Shown: positions 46,600 to 58,965 of the stretch, piece after piece | How the letters are laid out: each line of letters opens with the position of its first letter | How positions within the stretch are numbered: the first letter of the stretch is position 1 | From: Epiperipatus broadwayi | Taxonomy: Eukaryota > Onychophora > Udeonychophora > Euonychophora > Peripatidae | DNA length: 64,000 nucleotides | Assembly: GCA_028023455.1 (NCBI GenBank) | Contig: JAQFVV010000036.1 | Span: forward strand, 3,938,452 to 4,002,451 | Direction of reading: 5' to 3' | Translations under genes and position numbers: made by a program | The notes under the pieces: model-generated | Told to the model about the DNA's origin: nothing | Databases searched by the model: none | The model's input: the letters and a program-made list of their open reading frames with translations, nothing else

Positions 46600-49280
46600 A
46601 AGGTGAAAGTAACTCTGGTCAACTGAAGGTTATCCTGATAGTGTGGAGAAAAGGTCGATACTTCACCATCAGTGGATTGTGATAATCTTCCACAATGGTA
46701 GACTCACTATTACAACTAGTAACCATCTGGAAAAATTTAAATATTAGCAAGATATTTACTAAAGTAGCTCAGTTTAGAGCTAAATAGAGGAGAGCTTTGA
46801 ATACCTGCTAAACAGATCTTAGTAATGAACACAAAATCTTTCCAATAAAAAAATTGTTTTAAATATAAGGACAAAATCTGCCAACTTGACCAAAAAAGTG
46901 CCACCTAGGAAAAAAGTTCATTATTTTATTGTGGGAAATTTCATTACAGATTTCGCTACAAAAAAATTACTTATGTTTTGCAAATGTACATATACAGCAA
47001 ATGATTGTATGGGGTTGATTTGGCCTAGAGGAGAATATTCAACATTCATTTCAATATATGCTACAATGAACAGATTCTATAACAAACAATCTTCTACAAT
47101 TGATTCCATTCATTGCAATAGATTTTACTGTATTTCTGCAAATACTATTGTTTTCATTAAACATAAATAATAATTAAATGATTTAACAGAAATAAATAAA
47201 AGAAACAACGGCAGATTTTACATATGATTAGTGAAATAATTTATTATCCAAGTAGATTTTCTTCGAGTTGTATATATCCCAAGATGAAAGCGCTTTTCAG
47301 AATCTATAAATAATTTTCTTTCATATAAATAAGTTTTCTCCAGAGCACATAAGATTACATCCAATGTAAATAGTTTTCTTTCTGTATAAGTAAGTTTTCT
47401 TTTATTGTAAATAAGTTATCGAGATACAATGCTGATCAATGTAATTTATTTCCCTTTACTTTTCTAGTATTATCTGATTACTGACAGTTTACATTAAAAC
47501 AATAAAGAAATGAATAGATGCTCTCCACTGGTCCTAAGGTTTTACTTTTCCAAATCTTCAAACAAAATTAAACTGTAGAATATTATGAAAAAAATCTCTT
47601 ACCTCTGTATAAATATATTCCCTCTTATCTTTTCAAACCAATCTTGGCATTGCTTATTTTAATTAAAAAAACAACTGAACAATATGTTTACTTACATAAA
47701 ACCTGTCATCATAATATATTTTCAAATATAGTATTCTTTTATATTTTTGCATTTTCTACTGTATTTTTTTTTTCTAAAATTAGCTCAACAAAAGTTTGAT
47801 AATTTGCCAATTAACAGTTATGCTTTTCAAATACTTCATTTTTTTAAAAAAATGTAATCAATGATTATAATTTGTTTCCAAAAATAACTACAACCCACAC
47901 TTGTTATTAATAATCTAATTAATTTTAATGCCTTAATAATTTATTTTCAAAATAATCAAATATTTTTATACAATTTTATTCATCACTGATTTATTCAATA
48001 ACAATTCATTAAATTTTCTTGCTTTTATTATTACAGTGAAGTCGCAAACTATGATGTATCTAACATATAAAAAAGGTAAATAAGCAATGAAAAATGTAAA
48101 TAAACAAAAGAAAACATTTCCTTCTCTGAGACCATACAGGACCATGTTTAAAAAAAAAAAGTAAAATTTGTAAATAAATTTTACAATATGCCAATAGTCG
48201 TTTTTCCATCTTGGAGCACAGTACACAATTATATATATTAATAAAATATCTTAGGTTTAAGTTGAAACATGCATTTTATTCATCCTTTATTAACATTTGT
48301 AAATTTGATATGCAAGATTTCACATAATAAAATATTTTCTAAGAGAAATGCTAAAAATTTTACCAAAGTTTAGAACATACTTAAACTTAATACTAACTTT
48401 TAAAAAAAGAGATAATTTCTTGATAAAGAGACTAGTCTATTATTTTTCTATAAGAGAAAAAAAATTGAAAAGATATTGCCCCAAATTCATTTAATCATGG
48501 TAAAAGTCAAACATTTTGCTATTCATGTTATTTTAAAAATAAAAATAAGTAGTTCGTTTTTCCTCAATTCTTATTGCTTCCGCTCACTCAGTAAAATATA
48601 TGTAAATGAGTTCCCTCAATTTATTATTAATACATATATTAATATTATTTTTTTTAAATTTGTTTATATTATAATCTTAATTTAAGTATGCATATTATAC
48701 ATATAAAAGTGTCTGTATATATTGAAAAGTACTACATACTTGCAGTTCAATAAACAATACATATCCTATTTTAATGAATGTTTATCAACAAAATGTGAGC
48801 TATATTATACACAATATGTTTGCACATGAGGGAAAACCTGGAACAAAATATAGCATAGTTTGCATCTCCATTGTATTGTATTTTGTATATATCTTTCTAA
48901 TCCCTGATCTTTCCCAGTTTTAATTAGCTGATTATTTAAAAAACCATAATCATGTTTATCAATATTGTTATCACTTATTTATTATAAAGCATTTTCACTA
49001 CTTCACCCAATAACTGGACATATTGTTTCAGCATATTACCTTCCCAAATATAAGTACTATAGAATAATTAGACAATACGATACTATGATCAAGCAATAAC
49101 ATTCAATCATCACTGTGGTCAATTGCCATTACTAATTTACACATGAATTCTTAATATTATTAAGATGCATTAATCTTTATAAAAGTTGTTTTTTACTTAC
49201 AATACTGATTGAGGAGAAATTTGAGCAGATTAAAAGTAATAAAAGAGTTTATCAACTTTACATGAACATGAATATTATAA
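46600..49280. other. AT-rich stretch without recognised features
   Basis: Several short open frames (46886, 47966, 48476) are compositionally random. No repeat family or RNA gene was recognised. Confidence 0.4.
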
Positions 49281-49282
49281 AC

Positions 49283-49553
49283 AAGGCAAAACTCTCCATA
49301 CAGTAGTGCCACCCTGTGCCAACCAGATTAATCAATGGATGCCAGAAGGCTTGTGCATAAAATCCCTATCTAATGCCTACTCATCCAATATCTCCAGACT
49401 AGTTTCTGGATTATGGCCTTCATCAGTGAGGTGCTTTGAATCTGAGAGTACTGCACCTAATCTGGTTGGCACAGGGTGGCACTACTGTATGGAGAGTTTT
49501 GCCTTGTTTATAAATAATTATGTGCTAGTATAAGAGATGGCGATCATGTGATG
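49283..49553 (+). mobile_element. F-family full copy with perfect 48-bp arms, core reversed
   Basis: Arms 49283-49330 and 49458-49505 are perfect reverse complements, yet their inner part (CCTGTGCCAACCAGATTA) differs from that of other copies (CTCAGTGCAAGCCAGAG). The core is in the opposite orientation, relative to the tail, to the 6.56-kb copy. The tail 49506-49553 ends GATCATGTGATG. The minus-strand core has CTGATGA (49426-49420) and GAAAC (49406-49402). Confidence 0.8.
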
Positions 49554-49559
49554 CTCAAT

Positions 49560-51010
49560 GGTTTAGCATGGATATTATCTTAAAAGATGATGACTATCAT
49601 GATGAGCATAATATGCATGCATGCATGAAAAAATAAAACATTTTATGGCGATAATTTACTGTCTGCATCTTCTTTCCAATGTTTAAAAAATTAAAATTAT
49701 TTTCCTACTTTTTGTATTGCTTTAAAAATGTAATTCATAAATTTCCTGTTTCTATTGTTAAAGCAGAAACAAGTTTTTCTAAATTAAAATTAATTAAGAA
49801 CTATCTACTAATTATAATGTCTCAAGAGAAGCTATCCAACAGTTTTATTACAGAGTAAACATGAATTATGTGAAAATTTATATTTTTCAAACTTAATTAC
49901 CAATTTTTCAGAAGCAAAATAAAGGAACTAACTTTTAAAAAAATACAATAATAAATTAAAGTTATATTATTTTTAATATTGAATAGAAATTTAATCTTAT
50001 AAATTCAACACGTATATAGGTGTAAATATTTTTTTTTCAGGTGATACTTGATTCTCAGATCCTCTTCATCCCAACAACTTTGATATGGAATGGACTTTTT
50101 AATCTGATGGATATCTTTTTTAATTTTTGACACGAAATCTGCAAATGATTTCATGCATGTACCTTATTTACATATACATTATAACAATTATACAAATTCT
50201 ATAATTTATTAACTTGAAAAAATCTTTTTACAGTTTAGGCTGTCAAGCAGTTTTCTTCAGAGCTATATCATATAAAAATACATGAACACAAAGTATATAT
50301 ATGTTGTAGTGTTCAGAACAAGCTTATTTGACAATTTTCTCTATTTATATATTTATTTAAATAAGTTACATGGGTGCCACCTGGTTTTAAGCACCAAGAA
50401 ATAAATTAACATATGTATATCTAAAACAATATTTTATTCAATATAATAATGTAACCATTACACAACTCCATTTGTAATGTCAGGCTAAATTACAGAGAAC
50501 ATAAATTACTCCTAATGAATGATGATTAGACCACACAATCTTACATAATCAACATAACAAATGATGTAAAAATAATTTATTTACAAGTGTACTTATTAAT
50601 TGATGCACAATTTATTTTCTTTAATAAAATGAACAAATCATATAACAATGATTTATTTACAAAGTATAATCATTAGTTGATATGAAATTTATTTCTTTAA
50701 CAAAAATCCTTTAATCTTTATATATCTTAGTATCAATATATATTCATAGATCAAGTCACATTTGCTCTACATTTAACCCCATTTTCAATAAACTTAAATT
50801 TAATTCTATGCACACATGAATTCATAAATAGAACATTTCTTTGACTCACGTCTCCTAGTATTTACACATATATATACTGTATATGGGCTAGACATCAACA
50901 CTATCTTTATTACAATAATCATAAGGAATTATTTTTTTTGAGATCCTATTCCTAAACATAACTGCTTATATAATGGCCACTCTGGTCCTAATCCTAACTG
51001 AATAAACCTT
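49560..51010. other. AT-rich stretch with one hammerhead-like unit
   Basis: Apart from the minus-strand unit near 50180-50280, nothing was recognised. Confidence 0.4.
50180..50275 (-). repeat. Hammerhead-like repeat unit (minus strand)
   Basis: The minus strand reads CTGAAGA (50260-50254), AAACTGCTTGACAGCC, TAAAC, then AAGTTAATAAATTATAGAAT. This matches the unit at 56184 in order and spacing. The GAAAC string is degraded to TAAAC. Confidence 0.45.
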
Positions 51011-51648
51011 CTATACTGAAACAGTCAGCTTTGACAATCTTACTGTTTCACCTACTATATTCTATAGTAGTATTTCTATATATGTACCACCAAATCCTCA
51101 TATATCATGTTAATATTATGTTAAAAACTGGCTAAATTAAAACCAAATAATGTTAATCGTGTATGTGTGCGTATATATTAAAATATAGTATGAAAATTGC
51201 ATCTATATAGGTAAATCTCCATAAATACGCATATATATATTTCTCGTAATAAATAAATGAAAAATGAGCTGTATGTGTAACTTAAGACTATATATATGCT
51301 AGAAGAATAATGTTAACAGAATTTAAACATTACGATTTCTTTATTTAAAATATTCTTAAAAATAATATTAGAAATTGTTATATAATTCTGCATATATTGC
51401 TATATTAAACGGTCGAGTTACATATATAACAAAATGTTTGTCCATATTTTAGATTTGTTTTTCTAGAAAGGATGACACCAGAAAAGTTAATCCTTCTCGC
51501 TATAAAACGACCCAATTTCAATTTAAGGTTAAAATTAGATTTAAATTTAAAAATATGAATAAATTACTGTGAGTGACCGAGGCTAAATTGACCTAAAAGA
51601 AAAACAGTCACAGCAGGATTCCTCGATTTTGTTAGCAATAGCGAGAAC

Positions 51649-51841
51649 AAAGGAGAAGAGGGGGGCTGATATATAAGCTGCTGCAGCCATCTTTGAAGCA
51701 CTCTATCATTATATTTTAACAAAGTACTTACAAAAGGAATGAAACGAAGGAGAAGGGGGGGAGCTGATATATAAGCTGCTGCAGCCATCTTTGAAGCACT
51801 CTATCATTATATTTTAGCAAAGTACTTACAAAAGGAGTGAT
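51649..51841 (+). repeat. 98-bp tandem duplication containing a TATA-like box
   Basis: GCTGATATATAAGCTGCTGC begins at 51665 and 51763, both preceded by a purine-rich AAGGAGAAG tract and followed by AGCCATCTTTGAAGCACTC. The same box is single in copy B (30435). It is a candidate promoter of the element. Confidence 0.75.
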
Positions 51842-53767
51842 GATGATATTGGGGTAGAAGGCTAAATCTTTGCCTTCTCAACCTAGATAAGAAGCTACCT
51901 GATGCGGGAAGAGATGCAGCAATAGCCGCCACCACCTAAAGAAGTTCCTCGATGATGAAAAACAGCTTGCCACCAGAAAAGAAGATAATAGTAATAAACT
52001 CCTTCAGTTTTAATGCCTTTCGACTAAATTCATAATTTCCTATAAGCTAGCTAAATCTAAGATCTATGGCCATAATAATAATGTAACTTAAACTTATCTC
52101 TAAAATGTAATTTTATTTTGTTTTAATCCAGAAATCTTGCCTGATTGAATACTTATTGAGTTATTTAATTCCTGATTTATCTATAAATTGAGTAATACCT
52201 GATTACTAATTTGTTAACTAGTTTATGTATTGATTTATTATTTCTTATCTGAGTTATTATTTGCGTTAATAACACATTTTATTTATTGGTTTACTTGCTG
52301 AACTTATTTACGATTGATTTAGTTTTACGTATTCATCCTATTTTGAGTAATTAAAAGTTATTTAGTTTTAACTTGCTAAAATCTATATTTTAAATGTTTT
52401 AATATAACTTTTGTCACGCATAATTCAAAATGACCTATTTTAAAATAACAATTAAATTTAATATTTTAAGTTAATGATAATATTTGCTGTCATTAATTTT
52501 ATAAACAGTTCATAATTATCGAAACTGAATCAATCAAATCTCAGCTAATGTCATATAAGTTCCACTTTAAACTATGCTAAAACAAAACCAAATTTCATAT
52601 TTCACTTACGTGAAATCTTATCTTATATTAAATCTACATTTCTTTTAGTTAAATCTATGCCAAATCTTATTATTTTCAATTATGTATTTGTTTATGCTAT
52701 ATTTATTCAAAACCGAGTTTTGTTCGTAAGTAAATCCTTAGTGAGAAGTAAATATGTATTCTCATGCATATATATGTAATTTCGCGTATATTGACATACA
52801 AACCGAAACTCTGTTTTGAAATGGTTAAAATATCTTGTCTAAGATGTAATTACAAGCTTACCGTCATTCTAAGATAGATTTGCTTTAAATATATTTAACC
52901 AATATTCAGTTGAAGTGATGAAATACAGCATAATCTATAATTCTATATTGTAATTTCCCTCAATATGCTGTAATCCTCCCTAGAAGTGTAAAAGCCTATA
53001 TAGACAGCTTTATAAATTGGATTCATAAGCTTTCCTTAATAGTATAATTACAAATACTATGATATGAACTGATATACGGTAGTTTCATAAAGGAAACTAT
53101 TGTTTAGCATCTTAATTTTATTATATAATGTCAGTGGTGCATATGTGTCCTTAAGAAACACTACAGCGTACTCACTTGTTGCTGTATTCTTTAATGGTCG
53201 TATGTGTTAGGGCTATGCCATTATTCTTAATTTGGATAACTACCTTCTTCAGATGGTGGACGGGTTCGCACCTTCCCATTCTGCATCCTCAGGAACGGAG
53301 CATGAGACTCCCATTTAAATTAGTTGTTTGATCATCCGGACTAAATGTCTCTTATTTCACAGCAATGAATTCGGTAAAAGGGAACCATTACTTGGTAAAA
53401 ATCCCATGAATAAGGCGCATATACAAGACGCAGAGACTAAGAATTGTATGTTTTCTATACGCCTTAGTATCTGAAGTCTGGCTGCCAATAATCAGTTCAT
53501 CCCACCATTATAATTGTTATTTTCAGCTTTGATCTGAATTTGAATCCAATTTGATAGGCATATTAGCTATGTAGAGAATATTGAATATTCGTGCTTAGTA
53601 AAATATGTTCTTTATAAATGTTTATATTCACTTCTACTAACTCTAAAGCAAATCTAAATCCTATTATATAGCATAAACTAGGCATAGATAATCATGGACA
53701 AATTCATTAAATGTATAAAGTAATTTTAATGTTCATGAAAATGTAACTTCCAACTAATAATTTTCTC

Positions 53768-54095
53768 ATCACCTGCGTGTGATAAAATTATATATATAGC
53801 TAAGTAAATTATATTTTTAACCTAAAAACTACAATCACCTGCGGATGATTAAAATGCTATATATAAACCGGAAGTGCTTAAATATTAAATCATCACCTAT
53901 GAGTGATATACATATATGTAAGAAACCAAATAATTTGTAACTGTCAATTTGATATCACTTGCGAGTGATTTTACCCACCACCTATATATGTAAACCAAGC
54001 TATGTATAACTCAGCCATAAACGATAATATATCCAAAATGATCACCTGCGTGTGAACCCAAACTGAAATGTAAACTATCCCTTAATCACCTGCGA
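53768..54095. repeat. Array of TCACCTGCGNGTGA near-palindromes
   Basis: About six sites (near 53769, 53832, 53885, 53951, 54040, 54083) match (A)TCACCT(G/A)(C/T)G(T/A)GTGA, at 40-90-bp spacing near the element's 3' end. Related sites occur at the same place in copies B (34585, 34672, 37850, 37902) and A' (29641). Subterminal repeats of this kind usually bind a transposase or host factor. Confidence 0.6.
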
Positions 54096-54761
54096 GTGAG
54101 ACAATGCATATAGACAATTGTAATTACTGTTTTAATTATTATTTCAAAATTTAACTTTTATTAAATTAATTTTAAATTTAACTTTGTTTCATGTCTCAGT
54201 CTTGCTCATCGGCTCATAATCATCACATCATTTAGTAATTATTTATTATTAGTTATTAAAAATCATTTCATTGTTTAATAATCATATCCTAGCCACGATA
54301 TCTATATAGCTATACTAGATAGAATGTCAACTTTCTCCATAGTCTCTGCTTTATGGATGTTCTATTGCAGGCAGGTAGAAAGAGAATACTGCTGTAAACT
54401 CATGTGTGTCATCCGTAAGGTGATAAATCTTGGAGCAATAGTAGAGGAACTAGGGCTATATCAGACCTGTGGTCTCCACCACCATATTCTGGTCAGCCTT
54501 GGGATGATTTAGTAAAACTCTAGATTTTGTTATGCGAATGTACATATTTGACTGTTACAATACAATAATTATAAGAATTAATGTTTGGTCCTAAACCTAA
54601 TTTAATAAAGCTGCAATTCATATAGGGATGAGGTCCTAACCTTAATTTAATACAACTATAATTTTTATAGGGATGACTCATTCTGAGATAGATCCCTAAC
54701 TCATTAAACTGATAGGAGTGTATTCTCCCATATGGATGTGAACATATGTAAACTATTGAAC

Positions 54762-55271
54762 GGTGCTATTTTAGTACACGATCTCCACCATTTTGAATTT
54801 CAAAAACAACCAAAAACATAATCTGACACATCTAAGCGATAAAAAAGTACACGAAAATGCAAAAAATTTAGAACTCAGGTCATGTGACTATTTGGAAAAT
54901 AAAGCCAACAGGTAAAATATTTACAACTCGGGTCACATAACTATAATTCTATTTGTGTTGCTTTTAATTGATATAATAGTCACATGACCCAAGTTCTAAA
55001 TCTTTTATGTTTTGGGGGTTTTTTATTATGCAATCTCAGATCTATTTTGTAAAGTTTCGCTTGACCAGATTTCTAAATTTTTATGTTTTCGTGTTTTTTA
55101 CAGTCACATGACCAGATTTGTAAATATTTTATGTTTTGGCTTTTTCCCCCAAATTAGTCACGTGACCAGAGTTCTACATTTTTTGCGTTTTCACATACTT
55201 TTTTATCACTTAGATGTGTCAGATATTTTGGGTCGTTTTTGACATTCAAGATCGTGTACTAAAATAGCACC
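54762..55271. mobile_element. 510-bp TIR element with 9-bp target duplication (MULE/Merlin-type MITE)
   Basis: The termini GGTGCTATTTTAGTACACGA and its reverse complement bound the unit. The terminal inverted repeats extend about 110-125 bp, with a 15-bp extra block on the left. The 9-bp direct repeat CTATTGAAC flanks it at 54753-54761 and 55272-55280. The interior repeats GGTCACRTGAC. It has no transposase. A 9-bp duplication with long inverted repeats best fits a Mutator-like MITE. Confidence 0.85.
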
Positions 55272-55289
55272 CTATTGAACATCGAGCAA

Positions 55290-56160
55290 ACAACTGTGCA
55301 TATATAAATCCATCTACATAAAATCCAATTTACAATAATCAAATATAAGTTTAATTATGAATAAATCAGACTAATGAAAATAATTACACGTTAACTATGG
55401 TTATATAAGACAGGTATTTTATATGTCTACATTGCATTTAAATGATTATCATTATTTTTTTTCTTCTTCCTCTTATTAATAACTTATATAAAATTCAAAA
55501 GCTTAGTATACATATATATATAATAATTTTTTTCTCTCTTTTTAAAAAATAATTTTAACAAGTAAAGAAAAATTATTACAAATTCATTTCTTTCCTTTTT
55601 TTTAATTAACAGTTTCTTTAAAATACCCAGATAATACACTTATTTACAAATTTGGATTAGTTAAAATAAAATACAAATCAGACTTTAAATATAAGACTCA
55701 TCAAAACAAAAATAATTGTCATTTACTTCTTTCTGGCAACTATTAAAAGACTGGTTTAGGGTAATAATAAGCTTGTAATTTTTTTTAGCCATCATTTAAA
55801 TAAGCTAATTCTCCATTTCAGCTAGAGTTTTCAAAGTGTTATTCAAAGGGTTCCAGATTAGATCTAGCTAACTGTCAGTAATGTTCTTTTTTATTCACAG
55901 GATTTGAATGAAGTAGTATTTCCTTCTGATTAAAAGAAAAGAAAAAATGATTTTGATATCCAAAACTTAGTTGTTGTTTTTTAATCTCATTTTAGTTCTT
56001 TTCTTAAAAAACTAAATTTGCATACTGTTTTGCTTAGAAAAAAAAATTTTTTTTTATTGAAATGAATAATGGATTGTTTATTTCAATATATTATCAAAAC
56101 TACATACCAATATTTATATTTCATATGTAGTTTAGATATTTGTTTATGCTATGTATTCAT
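55290..56160. other. AT-rich stretch without recognised features
   Basis: Nothing supported was found. Confidence 0.4.
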
Positions 56161-56179
56161 ACGTATTTATTTGTGTTAC

Positions 56180-56255
56180 AGTTCTGAAGAAGGTTGTTGG
56201 ACAGCTGAAACTCTAAGAAGGTTTAATGAAGTTAATAAATTATTATAAAGTATTT
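56180..56255 (+). repeat. Hammerhead-like repeat unit (plus strand)
   Basis: CTGAAGA (56184-56190), then helix-II candidate GGTTG-TTGGA-CAGCT, then GAAAC (56207-56211), then AAGTTAATAAATTATTATAA. The CTGANGA / helix / GAAAC order with conserved spacing is the hammerhead core. One unpaired A precedes the helix. The following TTAATAAATTAT recalls the repeats of Penelope-like elements. Confidence 0.5.
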
Positions 56256-56463
56256 GTTTGTTATACAAGAATTAATCAATGTGTACAGAAATAAAGAAAT
56301 AAAAAAATTAAATTATTTCATAAAAACATATTTTTTAAAAAAATAATATTCTACTTTTACAATGTTTACTATATTTGTCACTCTTTAAAATACACCATTT
56401 CAAATTATATATACTATCACTTCACATTGCTTAATTAAAACAATGAATAGATAATAAAAAAAA

Positions 56464-56646
56464 GTAATTGCATACTATATTTATTACAAGGTTAAAAGAT
56501 GTTGAGCATGAGAAATTAGTGGATCTTTAGTTCTCCAATATACCACTTTACTATTGCATTAAACCATGCAATAGGTAAAGATATAATATTAAGAAAGGAA
56601 ATGTTCAGTATCTTATGTCATATAATAGTTAAAATCAGATTAAAAT
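56464..56646 (+). repeat. ~185-bp direct duplication, first copy
   Basis: It shares TAATTGCATACTATATTT, AGCATGAGAAAT, GGATCTTTAGTTCTC and TATTGCATTAAACCATGCAA with 57413-57611, about 950 bp away, with small indels. Confidence 0.85.
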
Positions 56647-57412
56647 TGTAGTATTTAAGTTCAAGAAATATTTTAATATAAAAAAAAGATCAATAATATT
56701 CCACAAGTTCAAATTAAAACTACTAATTACTCATAATGGAAACTTTTAGGAATGAAAATGAATAGTTACGTAATTAAAAGGTTTCTACAGATTTAACGAA
56801 AAGAACACAAGAGCAAAATTTGAACTGAATAGGGTAAAGATAAAATCTTACAAAATTAATAGATCTGGAAAGTAAAAATAAGTAAATGCTTTCACAAAGG
56901 AATTTTAAGTAATGGAAAATTGTTGATAAGAGAACAATTAAACTGAAGACTATAAAACTTGGGATTGTAGAGTTAAGTGCTCTTTTCGTGCTGGTAATGT
57001 TTTTTTTGTGCACAATGAATATCTTAAGTAACCTGTCAACATCTGTGAGGGAATAAACCCAGATGTTTCAGAATCTGAAGGTATAAAAATCCGACTAGAT
57101 TTAAAGCAGATTGTCCCGATCTTATTTTGTGTTTTGTAAACTTAAAGGGCTCTTAGGGTTTTAATTTGAAGAAGTGTACTTATTTAGCATAGTTGTGTAA
57201 GGAGTCAATCCATTAAATAAGACAGTAATTGTCAGACAATATTTAAAGACTGTAAGAACTCCATGATGATTTATTTGTCTGTGAATATATATATTAATAA
57301 TATTTAAGTTTGCCTATATATATATATTCTAGTTTGTGTTTAATAACTTATAATAAATCCTTAGTACTAAATTTAGTTTTATTTATTTATTAATTGTGGT
57401 TTGCCTTTCGCA

Positions 57413-57611
57413 TAATTGCATACTATATTTCTTAGAATGCCAAAAGATGTTGGAGCATGAGAAATGATAAAATTAAAATCCATGGATCTTTAGTTCTCAA
57501 GTATACCAACCACTTTAATATTGCATTAAACCATGCAATAGGTAAAGATATAATATTAAGAAAGGAAATGTTCAGTATCTATGTCATATAATAGTTAAGA
57601 TCAGAATAAAA
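57413..57611 (+). repeat. ~185-bp direct duplication, second copy
   Basis: It matches the copy at 56464, with an 18-bp insertion near 57470. The pair may mark the ends of an inserted or duplicated ~950-bp unit (LTR-like), but no TG...CA boundary was seen. Confidence 0.85.
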
Positions 57612-58800
57612 TAATAATTTAAATACAGAATATTAAATAACTAATTATAAAATATGAAAATAAGGAAAGTTTTATATTTCTTGGTCAAATTCGTGCTTCA
57701 TCCCTTGTATAATAAATTATATAAAGAATAAAGAACAACAACAAAAAAAAAAAGAACTGGTTTTATAAAGTGATAAAAGTCACTGCGCATAATTCTCCAT
57801 ATATAAACTTAAAAACTAACAGTAATGGCCTTGACTTGCGACCTGGTTATGGAAGATCAAAAAAGATAAATGAGAGTTACAATAAATAAATAAAAAAATC
57901 GCGGATATATTTAAAATAGATAAATAAATTTCAAACACGTAGTGTAAATAAAACTGTGCAATAATTTTAAATTTATTTCATAAAAATGAATTTTAAAGAT
58001 TACCTTTCAATCGATTAGATCTTTAATTTTTTTCTGACTAGCAAAATTATGTAATATGCAAATACCTTTCATAAGTGATACCTATCGTTAAAGTTTAAAA
58101 TAAATATCAAAAGCGACTTAGCTTAAATATAAATACGGTGTTTATATTAAAAAATTGTGGCAGTAAACAAAAATTTAAAAAAATGGAAAGATCTAGTTAT
58201 TCATGACCAAATTTACAGGAATAAAAGCAATTTTAAAATTGTGTTTATAGTTTTGTTACCTTTGAACAATATATAATGTAAAAGTCAATTTAGTGCACAA
58301 GTAATTTATTTCATAATAATGCGATTTCTTTCTTTTATTTTATTAAAATTATTCAAGACTGAGTAATTACAATGATAAATCATAGATTCCTGCAAATGTT
58401 AATTAAAATGAATGTAACTTTAAGGTGTTGAATTAAGTAAAGCAATAAAAACATAATAATATAGGTGAAGATAAAATTTACACACCCTACGTAAAGTAGC
58501 CCCGCAGATGAATCTTCTCAACATTGAAAGTTGAGTAGTAAGGACCAGCCAGTATGCAATTTATTCCTCTCAAGTCAAAACGATATATAAACACATTTAA
58601 AAACATTCAGTTCGGATTTATTATATCGATAAAATTGACAAAAAATATATACATTGCAAAATTAGAATAGAAACAAATTTTATAAAAATTATGCTCTTAA
58701 TATCAGTTAAAGTATTTAACAATAAATTGAATTACAAAAATACATTCAAATAACAAAATATTATCCATTCACAACCCACGTCTATAGAAACATTTTTAAA
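57612..58800. other. AT-rich stretch without recognised features
   Basis: No gene was recognised; later exons of the candidate minus-strand gene could lie here or beyond but were not identified. Confidence 0.35.
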
Positions 58801-58814
58801 AAAGGCGATTTTGT

Positions 58815-58842
58815 TACGCATGCTCAATAGGAAGTGACGTAA
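58815..58842. promoter_or_regulatory. NRF1-like plus ETS/CRE-like composite motif
   Basis: TACGCATGCTCA (58815-58826) resembles the NRF1 palindrome, and AGGAAGTGACGTAA (58829-58842) resembles an ETS site joined to a CRE half. Such pairs are typical of animal housekeeping promoters. It lies about 125 bp inside the putative first intron of the minus-strand candidate exon, or would drive a plus-strand transcript. Confidence 0.35.
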
Positions 58843-58965
58843 AAAGTTATTTTTTCCATTTTTAAAATATCTTCTCAATTATATTTGTTAAATACTTTAT
58901 ATATAATTTTTAAAAAAGTAAGTTGTATTCAAATTACACTAAAAAAATATTTTGTTCAAATTTAC

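Larger units (their letters stand above)
51017..54559 (+). mobile_element. Solitary copy C of the TG...CA/ATAY family
   Basis: It starts TGAAACAGTCAGCTTTGAC and ends TTTGACTGTTACA, ends that are inverted relatives (TGtAACAGTCA). It is flanked by identical ATAC at 51013-51016 and 54560-54563. It is 3543 bp, uninterrupted, and was the reference for reading the nest at 26-38 kb. Landmarks: TATATAAGCTGCTGCAGCC at 51671 and again 98 bp later in a tandem duplication; TTTCACTTACGTGAAATC near 52600; AATCCTCCCTAGAA near 52972; and an array of TCACCTGCGNGTGA-like palindromes from 53768 to 54095. No protein domain was recognised. Confidence 0.82.

Noticed and set aside
46886-47170. 94-codon plus-strand frame
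   Set aside because: No recognisable domain, no splice or promoter context, and composition matches surrounding AT-rich DNA.
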